Source of the DNA: Streptomyces guryensis | Lineage (GTDB): Bacteria > Actinomycetota > Actinomycetes > Streptomycetales > Streptomycetaceae | Length of the DNA stretch: 64,000 nucleotides | Assembly: GCF_021261325.1 (NCBI RefSeq) | Contig: NZ_JAJSBI010000010.1 | Location: 62,001 to 126,000 of the forward strand | Direction: 5' to 3' | Shown: in pieces, positions 60,243 to 64,000 of the stretch | Layout: each line of letters opens with the position of its first letter | Numbering within the stretch: the first letter of the stretch is position 1 | Notes under the pieces: model-generated | Databases searched by the model: none | What the model was told of the DNA's origin: nothing | Seen by the model: only the letters and a program-made list of their open reading frames with translations | Made by a program: the position numbers and the translations under genes

Positions 60243-61040
60243 TCAGAGCACCCGCACCGCTCCGGTCGGCGGGTCGTAGGAGAGCGGCCTCTCGACCACA
60301 CCGGTCGACGGGTTCTGCGCGCCGACGAACATGCCGTCGCCGACGTACACCGCCACGTGGTACGCGCTGCCCGCGCTGCCCCAGTACAGGATGTCGCCCG
60401 GCTGCAGGTTGCTCAGAGACACCGGGGTGCCGGCGGTCGACTGGTCCTGCGAGACCCGCGGCAGGCTGATGCCGATCTGCTTGAAGGTGGTCTGCACCAG
60501 GCCCGAGCAGTCATAGGCGGATGAACCGGTCGCACCGGACACATAGGCCTTACCGACCTGAGCCTTGAGGAAGTTGACGATCGCGGCAGCCGAACCGGTG
60601 GCCGTGGACGAACTCGTCGAGAGGGTCGACGTGGTGGCGGCGAGGGTGGTCCGCTCCGCACTGCGGGACGCGGCCCGCTCGGCGGCGGCCTTGCGGGCGG
60701 CCTCGGCCTTCTTCCTGGCCTCGGCCTTCTTCTTCGCCTCCGCGAGGTCCGCCTTGGCCTGCTTCGCGGCGTTTGCGGCGGCCGTGTCACGCTCGGCCTG
60801 CAGCTCGTAGTTCGCGGCTGCCTGCTGTGTGGCGGCCGCGGACTGGGCGACCTGGTTGGCCAGATCGGCCGTCAGGGTGGGCAGTTGCAGGGTCTGCGTC
60901 GTCTCGGCTGCGTTCGCCGAGGCCGCGCCCGCCGCCGCCATGCTGAGAACGCCACCGGCAACTCCGGCGCGCACGGCGATGTTCGTCGTCGCGCTGCGGC
61001 GGGGCTTCCGGTGGCTGCGTATGTGAGCGGTGTGGGACAT
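60243..61040 (-). CDS. Secreted NlpC/P60 peptidoglycan endopeptidase
   Basis: 265 residues from ATG 61040. Signal peptide ending at ASANA (about 43), coiled-coil Ala/Lys-rich stretch about 60-125, then an NlpC/P60 domain: YDCSGLVQTTFK with the nucleophile Cys, AYHVAVYVGDGM with the His and a following polar third residue. Cuts the stem peptide of peptidoglycan. A leader of several hundred bases precedes it. Confidence 0.95.
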   Translation of the reverse strand: MSHTAHIRSHRKPRRSATTNIAVRAGVAGGVLSMAAAGAASANAAETTQTLQLPTLTADLANQVAQSAAATQQAAANYELQAERDTAAANAAKQAKADLAEAKKKAEARKKAEAARKAAAERAASRSAERTTLAATTSTLSTSSSTATGSAAAIVNFLKAQVGKAYVSGATGSSAYDCSGLVQTTFKQIGISLPRVSQDQSTAGTPVSLSNLQPGDILYWGSAGSAYHVAVYVGDGMFVGAQNPSTGVVERPLSYDPPTGAVRVL

Positions 61041-61612
61041 GAGAACAACGGGTATCAGGGGCTCCTCCATACCTTCAAGAAATGTGTGCTGCGCCACAGT
61101 TGTTCAGTCGGCGCCCCGAATTCCGGGTCTCTCACTCTTTATTGACGCCGTAACGGACATTGCGGGCACGGCCCATCAGGCCCGTGATCACGGTCTTTCA
61201 TGATTACGCCCGGATTGCCCCGCACCTACCACTGGTTGGGACAGGTGGCCAAGCCCCGCTCTCAGGCACCTCTCACGGTGTGGCGGAGGTCACGCAACGG
61301 TCACGGCAATGTGTGCGTCTCGCGCGAAGATCACGACCCGATTGCGCTCGGGTCACGACCGGACCCCGCTCGTGAATGTGTGCACGCGTCCACACCGCAC
61401 AGCGCACCTCCCTCTGATGTGTGAACGCGGGTCACTATCAGGACATCTCGTCCAACACCAATTTGCATGCAAGGGAAGTCTCTTGATATTGAGACGCCCC
61501 TCGCGAGCTGCGCCGACGAGCGAAAATGCCACGTCTGGTGATCACTCGGACACTTCAGGTAGGAAGATCACTGCTCATCCGACTTCATGATCCTTCGTCA
61601 GGTGGTGGAGAT

Positions 61613-61625
61613 CACAAAGCTTGTG
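61613..61625. promoter_or_regulatory. CACAA-AGC-TTGTG palindrome upstream of nuoA
   Basis: Perfect 5-bp arms at 61613-61625. It lies about 50 bp before the TAAGAT (61662-61667) that may be the nuo -10 box; a good place for an activator. GATCACA recurs at 61643. Regulator unknown. Confidence 0.55.
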
Positions 61626-61683
61626 TAATACCCCGTGTCGCAGATCACAGAGCGGCGGGCATAAGATGCGAGGCAGTTGGGCT

Positions 61684-61699
61684 TGTGACCTGCTTCACA
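61684..61699. promoter_or_regulatory. Rex-type operator in the nuo leader
   Basis: TGTGACCTGCTTCACA (61684-61699) matches the known Rex (redox-sensing NADH/NAD repressor) site TGTGA-N6-TCACA. Rex control of nuo is established in S. coelicolor. The site lies about 17 bp downstream of the TAAGAT box, consistent with repression by blocking the start. Confidence 0.85.
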
Positions 61700-61809
61700 T
61701 GTTCTCGATCTTCGCCCGGGACGGGCGGGGTTGGGGAGGCGTATGAGGTCGGTGTGAGTCCGATGTGCCATCGCCAGCAGTCAGTGCCGACTGAGAGGAG
61801 CGAGGAGCG

Positions 61810-62169
61810 GTGAACGCGTATGCGCCCATCCTCGTACTGGGAGCCCTCGGGGCAGGCTTTGCGATCTTCTCCGTGGTCATGGCCACGTTGATCGGTCCGA
61901 AGCGGTACAACCGGGCCAAGCTCGAGGCCTACGAGTGCGGGATCGAGCCGACCCCCACGCCGGCCGGCGGCGGGCGCTTCCCCATCAAGTACTACCTGAC
62001 GGCGATGCTCTTCATCGTCTTCGACATCGAGATCGTCTTCCTCTACCCCTGGGCCGTCACGTTCGACGCCCTGGGGATCTTCGGGCTCGTGGAGATGCTG
62101 CTCTTCGTGCTCACCGTCTTCGTCGCGTACGCGTACGTATGGCGGCGCGGCGGCCTGGAATGGGACTGA
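61810..62169 (+). CDS. nuoA: NADH-quinone oxidoreductase subunit A
   Basis: 119 residues, GTG start after GAGCGAGGAGCG. Three helices with the conserved loop YECGIEPTPTPAGGGRFPIKYYLTAMLFIVFDIEIVFLYPWA, including the E/D pair near the quinone cavity. First gene of the complex I operon, 14 bp before nuoB. Confidence 0.97.
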   Translation: MNAYAPILVLGALGAGFAIFSVVMATLIGPKRYNRAKLEAYECGIEPTPTPAGGGRFPIKYYLTAMLFIVFDIEIVFLYPWAVTFDALGIFGLVEMLLFVLTVFVAYAYVWRRGGLEWD

Positions 62170-62183
62170 GGGGCCTTTAGAAC

Positions 62184-62734
<551 letters not shown>

Positions 62735-62738
<4 letters not shown>

Positions 62739-63490
62739 GCGACGCGAACGGCACCAACGGAGCGTCGAACGGGGTGAACCCCGAAAAGGACCTCGGCGCA
62801 TCCAACCTCCCCGGCCAGCGCGGCGAGGGCGGCGAGGAGATCCGCGTCCAGCGCGGCATGTTCGGCGCCAACAACGGTGGCGACACCTCCGGCTACGGCG
62901 GCCTGGTCCGCTCGGTCCGCCTCCCGGGACCCGCGGCCCGCCCCTACGGCGGCTGGTTCGACGAGGTCGCCGACGAACTCGAGGGCGCGCTGGAGGAGCA
63001 GGGCCTGCTCCCGGACAACGCGATCGAGAAGACGGTCGTCGACCGCGGCGAACTCACCTTCCACATCGAGCGGGAGCATCTGCTGCGGGTCGCCCGGACC
63101 CTGCGCGACGACCCCGCGCTGCGCTTCGAGCTCTGTACCGGCGTCAGCGGCGTCCACTACCCGCACGACAAGGGCCGCGAGCTGCACGCCGTCTACCACC
63201 TGCGCTCGATCACCCACAACCGGCTGATCCGCCTCGAAGTCAGCGCCCCGGACGCCGACCCGAAGATCCCGTCCCTGGTCTCCGTCTATCCCACCAACGA
63301 CTGGCACGAGCGCGAGACCTACGACTTCTTCGGGATCGTCTTCGACGGTCACCCGGCCCTGACGCGGATCATGATGCCGGACGACTGGCAGGGCCATCCG
63401 CAGCGCAAGGACTACCCCCTCGGCGGCATCCCCGTCGAGTACAAGGGCGCCCAGATCCCGGCTCCGGACCAGCGGAGGTCGTACTCGTGA
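62735..63490 (+). CDS. nuoC: NADH-quinone oxidoreductase subunit C
   Basis: 251 residues, GTG start. The 30-kDa subunit motif HERETYDFFGIVFDGHPALTRIMMPDDWQGHPQRKDYPLGG is intact. The N-terminus has an extra Gly/Asn-rich stretch of about 65 residues typical of actinobacteria. Overlaps nuoD by four bases. Confidence 0.97.
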
Positions 63491-64000
63491 GCACTTCGCA
63501 AGCCTCTCCTCGCGAGACCACTGAAGGCACCGTCTACACGGTCACCGGTGGCGACTGGGACGAGGTCGTCCAGTCCGCGGCCCGGGCCGACGACGAGCGC
63601 ATCGTCGTCAACATGGGGCCCCAGCACCCCTCCACCCACGGAGTGCTCCGCCTGATCCTGGAGATCGACGGCGAGACGGTCACCGAGGCCCGCTGCGGCA
63701 TCGGCTACCTGCACACCGGCATCGAGAAGAACCTCGAGTTCCGCACCTGGACGCAGGGCACCACGTTCGTGACGCGGATGGACTACCTGACGTCCTTCTT
63801 CAACGAGACCGCCTACTGCCTCGCCGTCGAGAAACTCCTCGGCATCGAGGACCAGATCACCGAGCGCGCCAAGATCATCCGGGTGCTCCTGATGGAGCTG
63901 AACCGGCTCTCCTCGCACCTGGTGTGCATCGCCACCGGCGGCATGGAACTCGGCGCCACCACGATCATGATCTATGGATTCCGTGATCGTGAAATGATTC
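63487..64000 (+). CDS. nuoD: NADH-quinone oxidoreductase subunit D, 3' end outside window
   Basis: GTG start inside the nuoC stop; the first 171 codons are in the window and the frame is open at base 64000. NuoD signatures: VNMGPQHPSTHGVLRLILEIDGETV with the quinone-site His, GYLHTGIEKNLEFRTW and ELNRLSSHLVCIATGGMELGATT. The 49-kDa subunit at the quinone site of complex I. Confidence 0.97.
   Translation, partial: MSTSQASPRETTEGTVYTVTGGDWDEVVQSAARADDERIVVNMGPQHPSTHGVLRLILEIDGETVTEARCGIGYLHTGIEKNLEFRTWTQGTTFVTRMDYLTSFFNETAYCLAVEKLLGIEDQITERAKIIRVLLMELNRLSSHLVCIATGGMELGATTIMIYGFRDREMI

Larger units (their letters stand above)
61041..61809. other. 769-bp divergent spacer between the NlpC/P60 gene and nuoA
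   Basis: No gene. GC is lower than elsewhere. The left part is probably a long structured leader of the hydrolase gene (minus strand); similar genes in Streptomyces can carry c-di-AMP riboswitches, but the consensus could not be confirmed here. The right part holds the nuo regulatory sites below. Confidence 0.6.

Noticed and set aside
61041..61500. c-di-AMP (ydaO-type) riboswitch upstream of the NlpC/P60 gene
   Set aside because: Wall-hydrolase genes in Streptomyces can carry this riboswitch and the leader is long, but I could not match the conserved core with confidence. A covariance-model search (Rfam RF00379) with a significant hit would reverse this.

Overview
The window is high-GC actinobacterial chromosome, almost certainly Streptomyces. 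Third-position GC bias is strong (it produces long antisense reading frames), GTG starts and four-base GTGA start/stop overlaps are common, TTA codons are rare, and gene content and order match the hemL / ccs / futalosine-menaquinone / nuo part of a Streptomyces chromosome. No CRISPR array, rRNA, complete tRNA or transposase was seen.

Layout. 1-5.5 kb looks accessory: the end of a PTS-type dihydroxyacetone kinase operon (dhaM/EI fusion, dhaK, dhaL), a repeat-bearing spacer, and an orphan conservon-type sensor kinase. It ends at a fragment of a tRNA-Arg gene (5663-5702, anticodon loop to 3' end) that looks like a relic attachment site. From 5.9 kb the chromosome is conserved: a small conserved protein, hemL (tetrapyrrole synthesis), a phosphatase, a secreted deacetylase-like lipoprotein and the System II cytochrome c maturation operon resA-ccdA-resB-ccsB (10.4-14.7 kb). 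15-22 kb is a looser accessory stretch with an oxygenase, a deaminase, a transglutaminase-like protein carrying a TTA codon, a secreted-protein pseudogene broken by a 25-bp duplication, and a quinone oxidoreductase divergent from an ArsR-type regulator.

22-57 kb holds the scattered futalosine menaquinone pathway: mqnL (UbiD-like), mqnP (UbiA-like), mqnM (UbiX-like), mqnE, mqnA, mqnC, menG and a MenJ-like reductase. Between these lie a rhomboid protease, UdgX, two tandem long-chain acyl-CoA synthetases with a near-identical internal tract, a small two-gene membrane module, a KstD-like flavoenzyme, azlCD with a divergent XRE-cupin regulator, a cold-shock gene with a hairpin leader, a Ser/Thr kinase and an orphan sugar-binding lipoprotein with a 21-codon leader ORF. 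There is also a three-gene membrane/sigma block (45.8-51.0 kb): two paralogous membrane proteins sharing a repeated extracytoplasmic domain, then an ECF sigma factor fused to its own zinc-finger and membrane segments.

57-64 kb has peptide deformylase, a Tat-exported flavin amine-oxidase-fold enzyme (TTA codon in its signal peptide), an NlpC/P60 hydrolase and the start of the nuo (complex I) operon, with a Rex-type operator in its leader. Functionally the window is a respiratory supercluster: haem precursor, cytochrome c assembly, menaquinone synthesis and reduction, and complex I, with accessory insertions.
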